A stretch of 32,731 nt of DNA, from the IMG/VR virus record IMGVR_UViG_3300046517_000187, positions 1-32,731 of that record. One strand, given 5' to 3'. The stretch is from a virus. Positions 16,409-25,324 of this stretch are shown piece by piece. Under the pieces are notes generated by a model, which was not told where the DNA came from, ran no database searches, and saw only the letters and a program-made list of their open reading frames with translations. Each line of letters starts with the position of its first letter. The stretch's first letter is position 1. The translations under genes and the position numbers were made by a program.

Positions 16409-18883
16409 TTATCCTCTCACTACACTTCCACGCTGATACAGGAAGCTAATAGCATTGACTGATAACGCTCTCACGCTACTTCCACTTATACGTGCTTTCA
16501 TCAGCTTGAACTTGATAGGCATCTGCCATAGCTTCTGCTCACGTGTACGCCTACCTGCACCATATACCTGTGCACCTGATCCATATGCACCTGTGTCATT
16601 GGGTACAAAGGTCAAGTTGCGTGCTGGTTTGAGCCTACCAGTCTGTGCGTCTTTGTATATGTTGTCTGCGAACAACGACAGTGTGAACTCTGCACTACCT
16701 GTTGCGTCTACATGTGTAAAGCGCATAGCCTTGGTGATCTGACGTGCACCGAAGTCAGCCCACGGCAACTCCCATGCAAAGTCAATCGGCTCACCTAGAT
16801 ACTCCTCCCATGAGTTGATTGCTATCGCACGTGCTTCAGAGAAGCTGCTAGCTGTGGTGGTTACATCCTCGACGCACTTATACACTAAGTCATCATCACC
16901 ATCGTATACACGGTCGCCAACGATATACGTCTGTCCACTAGTCCAGTGCACGAAGTCATACATGCGGTGCCAATCAGCAGTCACCTTATAATCAGGTGAA
17001 CCATAGCGCATCATGAAGCCATCAGGTGTAAACAGGAATGACCTACCTTCTACTGTGTTACATCCACAGTTGAAGCGTAAGAACTTGTTGGTCTTGAACC
17101 GTGACCACGCTGTGAGCTTCAACTGCGGCACGTAGTGGTAGATGTAACCTATGGTGCCGTCAATGACAGGTTCAACCAATACGTCCTTACCACCACCATT
17201 CAACGACTCTGCTGGTGTAGCTGGTACGAGCGTTGTACCTATCTCGACCATCACGTAGTCTTCACTTAACACACTGTATATCTTACGTTCACCATTGATG
17301 TTTGCTTCGATGATGCCACCGAAGCCTGTAGCACCGCTGATCTTAACGAAGTCACCTTCCTCTAATTGATGATCATCTATACGCATAATGAGCGTGTTCT
17401 TCAACTCATCATGCACTGCCATGTCACGGTCGAAGTAGAATGGATCAATCGTCAGCAGTCGATTGTCTGCTACATCGAACTTAGGCAGGTAGTAGTGTAC
17501 ACACTTGTTCTTACCATCATAGAAGCCAAATGCCTTGAGCCTCATTGTCTCCTTCTTGAGCCTACCAATGTGTGCACTCATCATGCTCTCGATGTAGTTG
17601 CTCACACGCTCAGGAGTGACCATGTTGCCGTAGATCGACAGCTTCGCACTTGGTACACCGTTGAAATCAACCATGAACACGTCGCTGCCTATCTCAACAA
17701 TCGTGCGCGGTGCATTGGTGCCGAAGCTATTGAGTGTGTCTACTGGCTGTGGATCATGTACATCACCACCAGCTATAGTAGTCTCTGCGCCATACTTCAT
17801 CAGCGTAGTAGCTGTAGGCTGTATGACTAGCAACGAGTCCTTGATAGTAGCGAACCCACGCACAGTCTGCTCAGGACTAGCAACAACCTTGCTCATATCA
17901 ATGTCTACACTATCACCCGAACCGGGTGCATCTGAATAGACCATTGCAGTGTCTTTAGCTGCTATGCGTATCGACGTGATGTATTCAGGCTGCGTGGCTA
18001 TCTCTGTGTCGTGAATGGTGAAGTAGCGGAATGCTGACTTACACGCATCGAACGCTGGCACCTTCGCATTGCTGCTGCTGTTGCCAGGATCTACCATGTA
18101 CTGAATGATGTTAGTACGTGTGAAGTCGATAGTCAGTGGCTTGTCTCTACCATTGCAGCATATCAACTCTTTGCCGAAGATGTCACTAGCTATCATGTCG
18201 CTAGTCGTCCATGCAATAGGATTGCCTACTAGTGCATAAGCAGCAGCAGAACTCCATATGAGTTGTACATTCTTATCACGGTCGATGCGTAGTATCTCAC
18301 CAATGCTAGTCCACACGACGACATAGTTGGCAAAGTACTTGCATTCTATAGGCTCACCACCTAGTGCATGTGTATCGACGTTGAAGTTGACACTATCAAC
18401 TGCACTAGTACCACTGCCTACTGCTGAGTTGGTAACTACGATCTCAAGCTGTGTAGGGCTGATGATCTGACGCACACCGTGTGTGCCGTTGATCATCGCC
18501 TCTGTGATACCGTTGAATGGTATCTCCCAGCCGTTGATCGTGATGTGTGCGTTAGAGCCTGTCAATCCGTGTGTGATGTTGAGTACTACAACACGTGACT
18601 CCGCTGTAACAGTGATTGACATGTTGGTAGCAGAGAAAGCTGTCTCACCACCTTGCTTCAACTTCAACCACATCTCGTAGCCATGACGCGGCCCTACACG
18701 TCGATCTGTGTAGGTGATCATGTTGTCGAACACAGGTGCGAACTTGCTCGTCAAGTTCTGCTCACTGTCAACGACGTTTAGTCCACCGCCAAAGTCACGT
18801 ATGGTGGTGTTCTGTAGCTTAGGTGTAGGGCGTGGCTTGGGTCTATTAGCAACCTTGGGCGCTCTAGCGAGCATCTGTACCAT
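16409..18883 (-). CDS. Tail tubular protein B, T7 gp12-like nozzle (824 aa)
   Basis: Nozzle of the short tail, binding the tubular A ring and the fibres. Seen: an N-terminal region with R-D-F-x-G-G-L-N-x-x-D followed by F-D-N-M and R-R-V-G-P-R-H-G-Y, a pattern typical of the family. Two similar inserted domains (about 85-155 and 497-552) both read as H-x-L-x-x-G-x-x-x-x-I-x-G, then I-N-G. A CBM5/12-like module lies near 648-699 (W-T-S-G-Q-T-Y-x-x-G-D-R-V-Y), before a conserved-looking C-terminal beta region. The ATG at 18883 forms TGATG with the tubular A stop and has AGGTGG five bases upstream, so I prefer it to the GTG three codons earlier. Length is near T7 gp12 (794 aa). Confidence 0.88.
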   Translation of the reverse strand: MVQMLARAPKVANRPKPRPTPKLQNTTIRDFGGGLNVVDSEQNLTSKFAPVFDNMITYTDRRVGPRHGYEMWLKLKQGGETAFSATNMSITVTAESRVVVLNITHGLTGSNAHITINGWEIPFNGITEAMINGTHGVRQIISPTQLEIVVTNSAVGSGTSAVDSVNFNVDTHALGGEPIECKYFANYVVVWTSIGEILRIDRDKNVQLIWSSAAAYALVGNPIAWTTSDMIASDIFGKELICCNGRDKPLTIDFTRTNIIQYMVDPGNSSSNAKVPAFDACKSAFRYFTIHDTEIATQPEYITSIRIAAKDTAMVYSDAPGSGDSVDIDMSKVVASPEQTVRGFATIKDSLLVIQPTATTLMKYGAETTIAGGDVHDPQPVDTLNSFGTNAPRTIVEIGSDVFMVDFNGVPSAKLSIYGNMVTPERVSNYIESMMSAHIGRLKKETMRLKAFGFYDGKNKCVHYYLPKFDVADNRLLTIDPFYFDRDMAVHDELKNTLIMRIDDHQLEEGDFVKISGATGFGGIIEANINGERKIYSVLSEDYVMVEIGTTLVPATPAESLNGGGKDVLVEPVIDGTIGYIYHYVPQLKLTAWSRFKTNKFLRFNCGCNTVEGRSFLFTPDGFMMRYGSPDYKVTADWHRMYDFVHWTSGQTYIVGDRVYDGDDDLVYKCVEDVTTTASSFSEARAIAINSWEEYLGEPIDFAWELPWADFGARQITKAMRFTHVDATGSAEFTLSLFADNIYKDAQTGRLKPARNLTFVPNDTGAYGSGAQVYGAGRRTREQKLWQMPIKFKLMKARISGSSVRALSVNAISFLYQRGSVVRG

Positions 18884-19524
18884 CAGGTCCACCTATTCAG
18901 AGTAGAGCGCGATGCTCGCACAGTGTTGAGTGGGATGTTGAATTGCTGCCTGTTGAACTGCGCTAGTGCATCTTGGAACAGTGCCTTGAACTTGTCGCTA
19001 GCACCCGGATTGGTGCCGTCATCTTCAAGCACATCCCAGCATGTACCTAATATCAATAGCTGTGTGTCTAGGTGTATCTCGTCACTATCCTCCTCGAAGT
19101 CGTCAGGCTTAGTGCGATATGTGATCCACACCTTACCCTGTGTATTCACTGGTAGGATGCGAAACCAGTACCTCTTGTTAGTGGCTAGAGGTTGAATACT
19201 CATGTAGTTGATGTCGATACCACGTGCGTGTGGTGGTGCTAATGATAGTGAGTTGTATGAGTTCTCACTGAATACACTATGTATATCTCGCCAATCCTTG
19301 ATCTTGTCACTCAAGTCCCCAACGATCATACCTGTCGTACCATCGAGTGTGTATTCCTCTTGATACACTGTATACTCTGGTAGCCAGTATTCACGGAACA
19401 GCATATCGAACTTGTGCTGAATAGCTAGCTGTATGCGTGGCTCAGCGTATATCTGTGCATCTAGTCCTTCGACTAGTGCAAGTCGCTGCAACACCTTAGT
19501 CACAAGGCTGCCGAATAGGATCAT
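18883..19524 (-). CDS. Tail tubular protein A, T7 gp11-like (213 aa)
   Basis: Adaptor ring between the portal and the nozzle. Length (213 aa) is close to T7 gp11 (196 aa), and it sits directly before the tubular B gene, as in T7-like phages. Seen: a helical start (residues 1-40) with repeated Leu, an R-E-Y-W-L-P-E-Y-T segment near residue 45, a W-x-R-I-L-P beta region near 125, and a C-terminal helical part with F-N-R-Q-Q-F. The start is placed at the ATG at 19524 because AGGAG lies six bases upstream; an in-frame codon nine residues earlier has no such site. The gene follows an 88-bp gap with two hairpins, the boundary between the head and tail parts of the block. Confidence 0.82.
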   Translation of the reverse strand: MILFGSLVTKVLQRLALVEGLDAQIYAEPRIQLAIQHKFDMLFREYWLPEYTVYQEEYTLDGTTGMIVGDLSDKIKDWRDIHSVFSENSYNSLSLAPPHARGIDINYMSIQPLATNKRYWFRILPVNTQGKVWITYRTKPDDFEEDSDEIHLDTQLLILGTCWDVLEDDGTNPGASDKFKALFQDALAQFNRQQFNIPLNTVRASRSTLNRWT

Positions 19525-19548
19525 CACACGCTCCTGTAGGAAGCAGCC

Positions 19549-19571
19549 CACACAGGATGGAGTTCTGTGTG
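19549..19571 (-). other. Hairpin in gap between head and tail genes (first of two)
   Basis: CACACAG (19549-19555) and CTGTGTG (19565-19571), 7-bp stem, 9-base loop, no T-run. It lies about 25 bp before the tubular A start. Confidence 0.55.
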
Positions 19572-19585
19572 AGCTACCCCGTTGC

Positions 19586-19610
19586 CTAGCTGTCGGGAGT
19601 TACAAGCTAG
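19586..19610 (-). other. Hairpin after 86-aa gene (second of two)
   Basis: CTAGCTGT (19586-19593) and ACAAGCTAG (19602-19610), an 8-bp stem with one bulged base, beginning 2 bp after the stop of the 86-aa gene in the direction of transcription. With the neighbouring hairpin it may trim or slow the transcript between head and tail genes. Confidence 0.55.
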
Positions 19611-19612
19611 AC

Positions 19613-19873
19613 TTACTCAGGTTCGTACAGGTCGCTGCTCTTGATGACCTTCTCGCTGCCATCTTCAAAGATGATCGTTACTTGGTCATCAATCGTGCTC
19701 AACTGATAACCATCATCACCTTGACGAGCTGATCTACGTGCTACGATCTTCTTGTCTCCGAACGTAGTACGCAGCTTCTGCGGCTTCGGCTGTGATTGCA
19801 CTGTGTGTGCCTCTGCCGGTATCTGCGTAGGATGCGAAGTGTGTGGTGGTTGATATGCAGGTTCTTTAGCCAT
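19613..19873 (-). CDS. Small unknown protein (86 aa) after head genes
   Basis: No family recognised. The N-terminal 40 residues are Pro/Gln/His-rich and probably disordered. The second half reads as a small beta domain: Y-Q-L-S-T, V-T-I-I-F-E-D-G-S-E-K-V-I, then an acidic tail ending in E-P-E. The ATG has GGAGG five bases upstream, a strong site, so it should be well expressed. It lies 11 bp after the 213-aa virion protein and is the last gene before the two-hairpin gap at 19525-19612. A head-completion or capsid accessory role is possible from position only. Confidence 0.6.
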   Translation of the reverse strand: MAKEPAYQPPHTSHPTQIPAEAHTVQSQPKPQKLRTTFGDKKIVARRSARQGDDGYQLSTIDDQVTIIFEDGSEKVIKSSDLYEPE

Positions 19874-19884
19874 TGTATCCTCCG

Positions 19885-20526
19885 TTAGACGATAACGTGT
19901 GCAGAACCATGCAGATTGCTGCGATCAACGAAGCACGTGAAGCGGTACGCCTTAGTACCATCGGGTGCCGCTGCTGGTGCATACGTACCACGTGGATCAG
20001 CACTAGTGAGTGTCTGCGCGTTCGTACCAGCAGTAAGCGCACCCGCCGCTGCTGTGACATCGTTCGTCAACTCACCAAGGATTGAAGTGTGCAGTACTTT
20101 GTAAGGCACACCGAGAAGAGCACCAAGACCGATGCCATACGTACCCGCTGCTGGTCCGATAACATAGGCAACGTCTTTGAACATCTTCTTGCCGACAACT
20201 GAGCCGACAGTAAGCGTGATGCTCTCTCTCATTGCCTGACCGAGATAGTCATAGCCAACAATCACGCCAGCACCAGCAACAGTAGAAGTAACATTGACGG
20301 CACGACCATAACGACCCATCACGAAGTCAGTCTGAGCAACAGTAGGCACGACGTTGCCCGCCGCAGCGAGAACTACGCCGCTAGCAAGCGCACCAGTACC
20401 TCCTGTTGAAACTACAGGGATGTCAACTGTAGTAATACCATCAACGCCGACATCAGCCGCGTAGCACAACTGGTCTACACGGCAGTTGATACGACGCATA
20501 CCCGAGGTAGCGACTTGTACTGCCAT
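19885..20526 (-). CDS. Predicted virion structural protein (213 aa), decoration-like
   Basis: Composition is typical of a beta-rich virion protein: high Gly, Ala, Val and Thr, no charged coiled coils and no membrane spans. Segments such as V-S-T-G-G-T-G-A-L-A-S-G and A-V-N-V-T-S-T-V-A-G-A-G-V suggest repeated beta hairpins. The C-terminus has D-G-T-K-A-Y-R-F-T-C-F-V-D. It sits two genes after the major capsid protein, where decoration or head-closure proteins are often found. The ATG directly follows the preceding stop (TAAATG), with AGAGGA at good spacing. The decoration role is inferred. Confidence 0.6.
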   Translation of the reverse strand: MAVQVATSGMRRINCRVDQLCYAADVGVDGITTVDIPVVSTGGTGALASGVVLAAAGNVVPTVAQTDFVMGRYGRAVNVTSTVAGAGVIVGYDYLGQAMRESITLTVGSVVGKKMFKDVAYVIGPAAGTYGIGLGALLGVPYKVLHTSILGELTNDVTAAAGALTAGTNAQTLTSADPRGTYAPAAAPDGTKAYRFTCFVDRSNLHGSAHVIV

Positions 20527-20964
20527 TTACTTGTCCTCTTTATCTGTGACACTGCCAAGCAGCTTGTCAACTAACGCTGGGTCAGTCTCTATAAGCTGCG
20601 TGATAGCATCGAGTGCTTGTTTCTGCTTCATGGAGAGTGCAGACGGTGGAGATGCGTTCTGCATTCCTATTGGTGTATCGTCGCCGCCTTCTGCCAACAG
20701 TGGTATAAGGTTGCGATCAAGCTTCATGCGTACAACCTCCTCATGCGTGAGGAATACACTGTCACCGCGGAGTGTACGTACCATGTAGCCTTCTACAACT
20801 ACATCAGTAGGTACAATGCGGAAGCCTATCTCGTCCTTCACCGTGCGATTGACGACAGTGTGACGCTTCATAGGCTCGATCGTGTATGCAGGGACAGCTT
20901 TACGCTGTTGCTCCATACTAAGTGCTTGCATGGGTCGCTCAGCGAAGCTGACTACTTCTGCCAT
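20527..20964 (-). CDS. Unknown protein after major capsid gene (145 aa)
   Basis: No family recognised. A predicted beta region at about residues 35-70 (G-F-R-I-V-P-T-D-V-V-V-E-G-Y-M-V-R) is followed by a helix, a flexible Gly/Asp/Pro/Ser segment near 92-108, and a C-terminal helical part rich in Lys, Asp and Leu. The protein is charged and soluble. The ATG has AGGAG six bases upstream, and the gene is set between the capsid gene and a beta-rich virion protein with no spare bases. It is likely a head assembly or connector component; no specific function can be read. Confidence 0.6.
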   Translation of the reverse strand: MAEVVSFAERPMQALSMEQQRKAVPAYTIEPMKRHTVVNRTVKDEIGFRIVPTDVVVEGYMVRTLRGDSVFLTHEEVVRMKLDRNLIPLLAEGGDDTPIGMQNASPPSALSMKQKQALDAITQLIETDPALVDKLLGSVTDKEDK

Positions 20965-20976
20965 TGTAGGCTCCTG

Positions 20977-21927
20977 TTAGTCGTTGACAACTGCGTGTGT
21001 GCGATACTGCTTCCACGTGCAGAACTGGCACTGCGTGATGACACGTTGTCCGTAGCCGTCAATCGTCCACGGTGCAGTGAGGTCAACATTCTTCATGTTG
21101 TTGTCACCGAGGATGTGAAGGCGCAGATACGTGTCGTTGAGGAAGTAGGCACGATCAACAGGGCAACTCTCATCATAGATGATCGGTACACCGTTGTGGC
21201 TGATGCCGTCGAAGCCTAAGTCCATCATTCTCTTACCAGCACCAGTGTTGTTGAGCGGGATGGTAAGCTTGCTGCGAACAGCAGCGCGATACAGGCGATA
21301 GTGGTTACGACCTGAGATGATGACCTTGGGACGCTCTGTACCCTGTTTGAGATCAAGTAGTACGTCGTCGTATGCTTCTTCGATGTTCGTAGCGTTGAGA
21401 GTACCTGCGAAGTCATAGGACGAAGAACGCCACTGCACTTCTGCTGCACGATCCACACCGGCAAGAGAACCAGTAGTAGGATCATCAGGTATGAGAAGTG
21501 CCAAGCCATTCGGGTCGTTGCCACCACCGAGGCCATACAAGTAGCCGCTGAACTTCTCCTTGATTGAGAGTTCAAGAGCTTCAAGCTTGCCCTGTAGCAA
21601 CTTAACTGCCGCCTGTTCACCTTTATTCTCGTCTTCCTCTTGATTAGAGATGATCACCGTACCAGCAATACGTGACCACCTGTATTCAAGCTTGATGAAC
21701 TCTTGCGTTTGCTGGACGGGGAGGGAGTCGTAGTAGCTATAGCTGCCCACTGTCGGATTGCGACCAGTCAACAGGGGGTTAGTGATGTTGTAACCGCTGC
21801 TCTCATTCTCAATGCGGTCACGTGCGAAGCACCACGCCATGAGCGCATTGCTCTGCATAGCGGCGACGATGAGCTTCTTACGTGAACGCTCAATCGTCGT
21901 TGCCAAGATGTTTTGAAGTACAGGCAT
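20977..21927 (-). CDS. Major capsid protein (316 aa)
   Basis: Shell-forming capsid protein, most likely of the HK97 fold. Supported by position directly after a scaffold-like gene and portal, by length, and by features of phage capsid proteins: a helical N-terminus, a Y-N-I-T-N-P-L-L-T-G-R-N-P loop, a long helix with E-D-E-N-K-G-E-Q-A-A-V-K-L-L-Q, a G-L-G-G-G-N-D-P-N-G-L turn, and an A-P-W-T-I-D-G-Y-G-Q-R C-terminal strand. No separate protease gene or cleavage domain is visible nearby. The call rests on context plus general similarity; exact family placement needs a profile search. Confidence 0.85.
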   Translation of the reverse strand: MPVLQNILATTIERSRKKLIVAAMQSNALMAWCFARDRIENESSGYNITNPLLTGRNPTVGSYSYYDSLPVQQTQEFIKLEYRWSRIAGTVIISNQEEDENKGEQAAVKLLQGKLEALELSIKEKFSGYLYGLGGGNDPNGLALLIPDDPTTGSLAGVDRAAEVQWRSSSYDFAGTLNATNIEEAYDDVLLDLKQGTERPKVIISGRNHYRLYRAAVRSKLTIPLNNTGAGKRMMDLGFDGISHNGVPIIYDESCPVDRAYFLNDTYLRLHILGDNNMKNVDLTAPWTIDGYGQRVITQCQFCTWKQYRTHAVVND

Positions 21928-21939
21928 CGTGTGTGTACC

Positions 21940-22989
21940 TTATTTGTTGCTAAGTTCTGTGAAGACTGCGCTAGCAATATCACGCCAAGGCGCGTTGCTC
22001 TTGAAGTCTCCGCGTGAGCCGTTTGTAGTGCTATGGGTTTGAACATTGCCAGCCGGCACACCGCGCATGTCACCCGGTGTTGACTGTCTACGTTGACCAT
22101 TGCCGCGTCTTGCGTATGCCTCAAGCTGTGGGCGCAACGGTGACGTGAAGTCCATGCCTCTGCGTTCAACCCAACTACGTAGTTCAAAGTATGCACGTTC
22201 AGGCGTCAAGCCATGTTGTGCTACTAAGTTGCTAATCTCTACACCATGCGTTTCAGCATGTGGATGATGTTGAACAAAGTTCTCCATCTGCTCTTGTGCG
22301 CGTTCTTCAATCTGCGCTTGTCTCTGTCGATCTTGTGTCTGCTTCTCAAGCGGACCCAAGCGACGATCTAACTCCTGCTTAATCACACTCGCATTGATAG
22401 CAGGTACAGCATCATGCCCGAGTATCTGCTCCATCGTGGCACCTGCCGCTAGTACGCGAGCTATAACATCGCGCACGGCAGTGATGGGGTCTTTCTCAGC
22501 AAGTGCTCGTAGTTGCAGAGCTTCCATTGTCTGTGTGAAAGACAAGTTGTTCTGCTTCATAGCAACGTCGATCTCTTTATACTGATTGAGAGCGGCGTGC
22601 ATCTTCCGTGCTTCACGTGATGCCTGATTGGCGGCATACTGTGCGCGGTTGAGGTTGTAGGCTAATCGCTTCTCATTGCGCGTTACAGCGACGATGTTGC
22701 CGTTCTTATCAAGCAACTCACCACGTGGCCCCTTGCGGGGCTTGTCGGTGAATAGCTGATCTTTATCATCACGTTGTTTAGCGACGTGACGATCACTGCC
22801 AGTTTCAGGTCGATCTTGTTGCTGGTTGTTAGATGATGTATTGTCATCTAACTGAGGTTGTGATAGCGGTTGATCTTGCTGTTCGCCACTATCACTCCCC
22901 TCATCACCACCTTCCTGAGGTTGCGGAGCTTCTTTGATGCCAAAGCTGTCGCCTACCTGAGACATCAGGTCTTTATCTTGTTCGGCCAT
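21940..22989 (-). CDS. Scaffolding protein (349 aa)
   Basis: Predicted internal scaffold for head assembly. It lies between portal and capsid genes, the standard place. The N-terminal 85 residues are acidic and Gln/Asp/Ser-rich (disordered). Residues about 100-250 are almost wholly helical with many Arg, Glu and Gln, and the C-terminus is Gly/Arg/Gln-rich. A short basic C-terminal segment could contact the capsid protein, as in other scaffolds. The start ATG has AAGGGGG five bases upstream. No protease motif is seen, so it is probably not a fused protease-scaffold. Confidence 0.82.
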   Translation of the reverse strand: MAEQDKDLMSQVGDSFGIKEAPQPQEGGDEGSDSGEQQDQPLSQPQLDDNTSSNNQQQDRPETGSDRHVAKQRDDKDQLFTDKPRKGPRGELLDKNGNIVAVTRNEKRLAYNLNRAQYAANQASREARKMHAALNQYKEIDVAMKQNNLSFTQTMEALQLRALAEKDPITAVRDVIARVLAAGATMEQILGHDAVPAINASVIKQELDRRLGPLEKQTQDRQRQAQIEERAQEQMENFVQHHPHAETHGVEISNLVAQHGLTPERAYFELRSWVERRGMDFTSPLRPQLEAYARRGNGQRRQSTPGDMRGVPAGNVQTHSTTNGSRGDFKSNAPWRDIASAVFTELSNK

Positions 22990-22999
22990 TGAAGCCCCC

Positions 23000-25324
23000 T
23001 TATGCGGCAGCGCCGCTTTGCATCTGTTGCATCATCTGCGTAGCTATTTCAGCTACACTCTTGCCACGCGCTAGTTGCACACCTAGTGACTGCTTTATCT
23101 CAGGTGGCAAGCCGTCGATAAGTCCAGCTACTTCTTGCACTATTGAAGCGATGTCGTCAATCTGTGGCATACCGCCACCTTGCCCACCACCACCCTGTGC
23201 ACCCTGCGCCTGACCACGCGCTTTCATAGCTTCGACTACCATCTCTTGCTTACGGTCAGCACCTTGCTGTGCACCGTCTTGTTCCATCTGCTGTTGTTGT
23301 ACATCAGTAGGAGCAGGTGCAGAAGCTTCCTTCATTATGCCCTTGTATATCAATTCCCAGTCTTCTTTACTCACAAGCACGTTGTCGAACGCAGCGGCAA
23401 GCACTTTCAATGAGACTACTGCTGCAATCGGCGTAGCACGTGTGAATTGGCCTATGACTTGTGAGATTTGGAGTGCTTGTTCCTTCTTCGCACGTGAAGT
23501 CGGCTTAAGAGTGCTACCACCTACTACACGCGGCGTGAATTTGGTGCGAATTGTCAGTGGATCGAAGTTTTCCCAATCCTCTGCGAACTTATCACCCAAA
23601 AGACCAGCTACTTCTTCTTTAGGCATGAATTGTATGACCATTTGCGCTGTCAACCAGAGGATTGTGCCTACACTGTCCTCGATTGCGTCCATTTTCTCGT
23701 CAGCGCGTGTCTGAACCTGACTTTCGTAGCTCTCGATGGCGCGGTTTGTGGTGTTTGTCTTGTATTCTACACCACGTTGTACTGATGCTACGCCAGATAG
23801 ACGGTCGATTGCATCTAGTACGGGCTTTTTGTCGAAAAACTTGATCGCTTCTGCGCTAGGTGGCAGCAATGGGCCAAGTACGTCACCTATCTTCTTGCCT
23901 TCAGGTAGATCAAGGCCAATGACGTTGGTATCCATCGTGCCATTGATGATACCTTCAAGCAACGACGTGTCCTTTAGGCTATTCTTGTCATATGCAAGCT
24001 TGCCAGCAGCAAATTTACGTACCTTCGCCCACTCATTGTTGATAATGTTAATGTCGTCTTGTTGGTCGAGGTAGTAGGTGACTTCTCCTTTAGCATACAT
24101 TGTAATAGGGTCGGTATGAAACTCCATTGGTACAACCGAAAAGAACTGGTCAAGGTGGTAGGGATCATCCCAAACCCACAAGGGATAACACCAGTCATTG
24201 CAGTTGTAGAGTTCAACACGACGAGTAACTTTGTCCCAAACATAGACCACCTTCGTCATCTGTGCAGCTAAGAATGACTTCTGATCGCTGTATCCGTACT
24301 TGGCGTATTCGCTTGTACTGTAACTAAAGAGTTGGAAGTTGTCCGTCTGACCACGCTCACCCTGATCTGGCGATACTCCTGCTTTAATAACATTCGTAGG
24401 TGAGAATACACTTTCCCATTCATCGCTATCTGGCTTCTTTCTCCCATAGCGAGCGCGAAGAAGTGAAGTGTACATGAGGTCTTCAATCATCACCCAATTG
24501 CAAGCACCGCTAAGATCTAACTCTGTAGCTGTAGGATCGACTATGATCTGATCAGGTCTACGCACCTTACACCACGGACCTGATGGTGTGAGCATGTCGA
24601 TTGTATCTTCCAACGCAAGCAGCTTACCTTCAGTCTCTTTGATGTCCTTCTGCGACTTAGCCTTCTCTAGTTCACCAGCTAGCCGCTGTATCTCCTCAAG
24701 TGCTTGCTCACTGCTATTCTGCTTGAGCGTGTAGCCGACTTCAAACCAGCCCACGTTGCATAGTGTAGTGCTGACGATATTACGCTTGACCTTACGCTTC
24801 AGGTTCAGTCCCGGTGATGTCTTCTTAGCTGCGAGCACATTGACCAGCTTCTCGATGATACGTGCGCGTGGTTCATCTTCTTTATCTTCAACTGTGAACT
24901 CCGCATCCGGGTTCTTCGTAAAGAGCATAGGGACGAGTGCGGATACGTTAGCGAACACGATGTTCTCTGTGCTATTGAACTCACCCTGCATAGGTGTACC
25001 AGCGGTGGTGTCGTTGTCACCATGTCGATTGCTCGCACCTTGGCGTGTGTGATCGTGGCGATAGTAGCGATATGCTTCGTTCCATGCATCTAGCTGCTTA
25101 GACATTGCGGACTTGCCTTGGTCATAGCGACTACGCCACAAGGGTCCGCGGTGCTTGCTGACAGGTATCTTGCTCTCACCTATGACGCGGTAGATGGGCA
25201 TGTCATCTACAGGTGCGCCATCAGGTGCCATCACGCCTTCATACGAGTTGAACGCTGCACCGTCTTGATCGGTGGCGTCAGACGCACGTGGCGTTGTTAG
25301 TGGATCGTTGTAGTCATCAGCCAT
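23000..25324 (-). CDS. Portal protein (774 aa)
   Basis: Dodecameric portal through which DNA enters and leaves the head. Directly after the large terminase (8 bp overlap) and before the scaffold. Seen: A-N-V-S-A-L-V-P-M-L-F-T-K-N-P near residue 127, typical of large podoviral portals; a coiled-coil insertion at about 203-245 (Glu/Lys/Leu-rich); a W-V-I-E-D-L region near 278; and a long helical part with A-I-E-S-Y-E-S-Q-V near 540. The Gln/Gly-rich tail (about 685-725) includes several glycine runs and ends with a helix that may project into the head. At 774 residues it is larger than T7 gp8 (536 aa) and closer to P22-like portals. Confidence 0.87.
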   Translation of the reverse strand: MADDYNDPLTTPRASDATDQDGAAFNSYEGVMAPDGAPVDDMPIYRVIGESKIPVSKHRGPLWRSRYDQGKSAMSKQLDAWNEAYRYYRHDHTRQGASNRHGDNDTTAGTPMQGEFNSTENIVFANVSALVPMLFTKNPDAEFTVEDKEDEPRARIIEKLVNVLAAKKTSPGLNLKRKVKRNIVSTTLCNVGWFEVGYTLKQNSSEQALEEIQRLAGELEKAKSQKDIKETEGKLLALEDTIDMLTPSGPWCKVRRPDQIIVDPTATELDLSGACNWVMIEDLMYTSLLRARYGRKKPDSDEWESVFSPTNVIKAGVSPDQGERGQTDNFQLFSYSTSEYAKYGYSDQKSFLAAQMTKVVYVWDKVTRRVELYNCNDWCYPLWVWDDPYHLDQFFSVVPMEFHTDPITMYAKGEVTYYLDQQDDINIINNEWAKVRKFAAGKLAYDKNSLKDTSLLEGIINGTMDTNVIGLDLPEGKKIGDVLGPLLPPSAEAIKFFDKKPVLDAIDRLSGVASVQRGVEYKTNTTNRAIESYESQVQTRADEKMDAIEDSVGTILWLTAQMVIQFMPKEEVAGLLGDKFAEDWENFDPLTIRTKFTPRVVGGSTLKPTSRAKKEQALQISQVIGQFTRATPIAAVVSLKVLAAAFDNVLVSKEDWELIYKGIMKEASAPAPTDVQQQQMEQDGAQQGADRKQEMVVEAMKARGQAQGAQGGGGQGGGMPQIDDIASIVQEVAGLIDGLPPEIKQSLGVQLARGKSVAEIATQMMQQMQSGAAA

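Noticed and set aside
17265-19374. Two further near-copies of the 15-bp motif at 17265-17280 and 19359-19374
   Set aside because: Both have an extra base in the spacing, lie inside genes and point antisense; not counted as sites.
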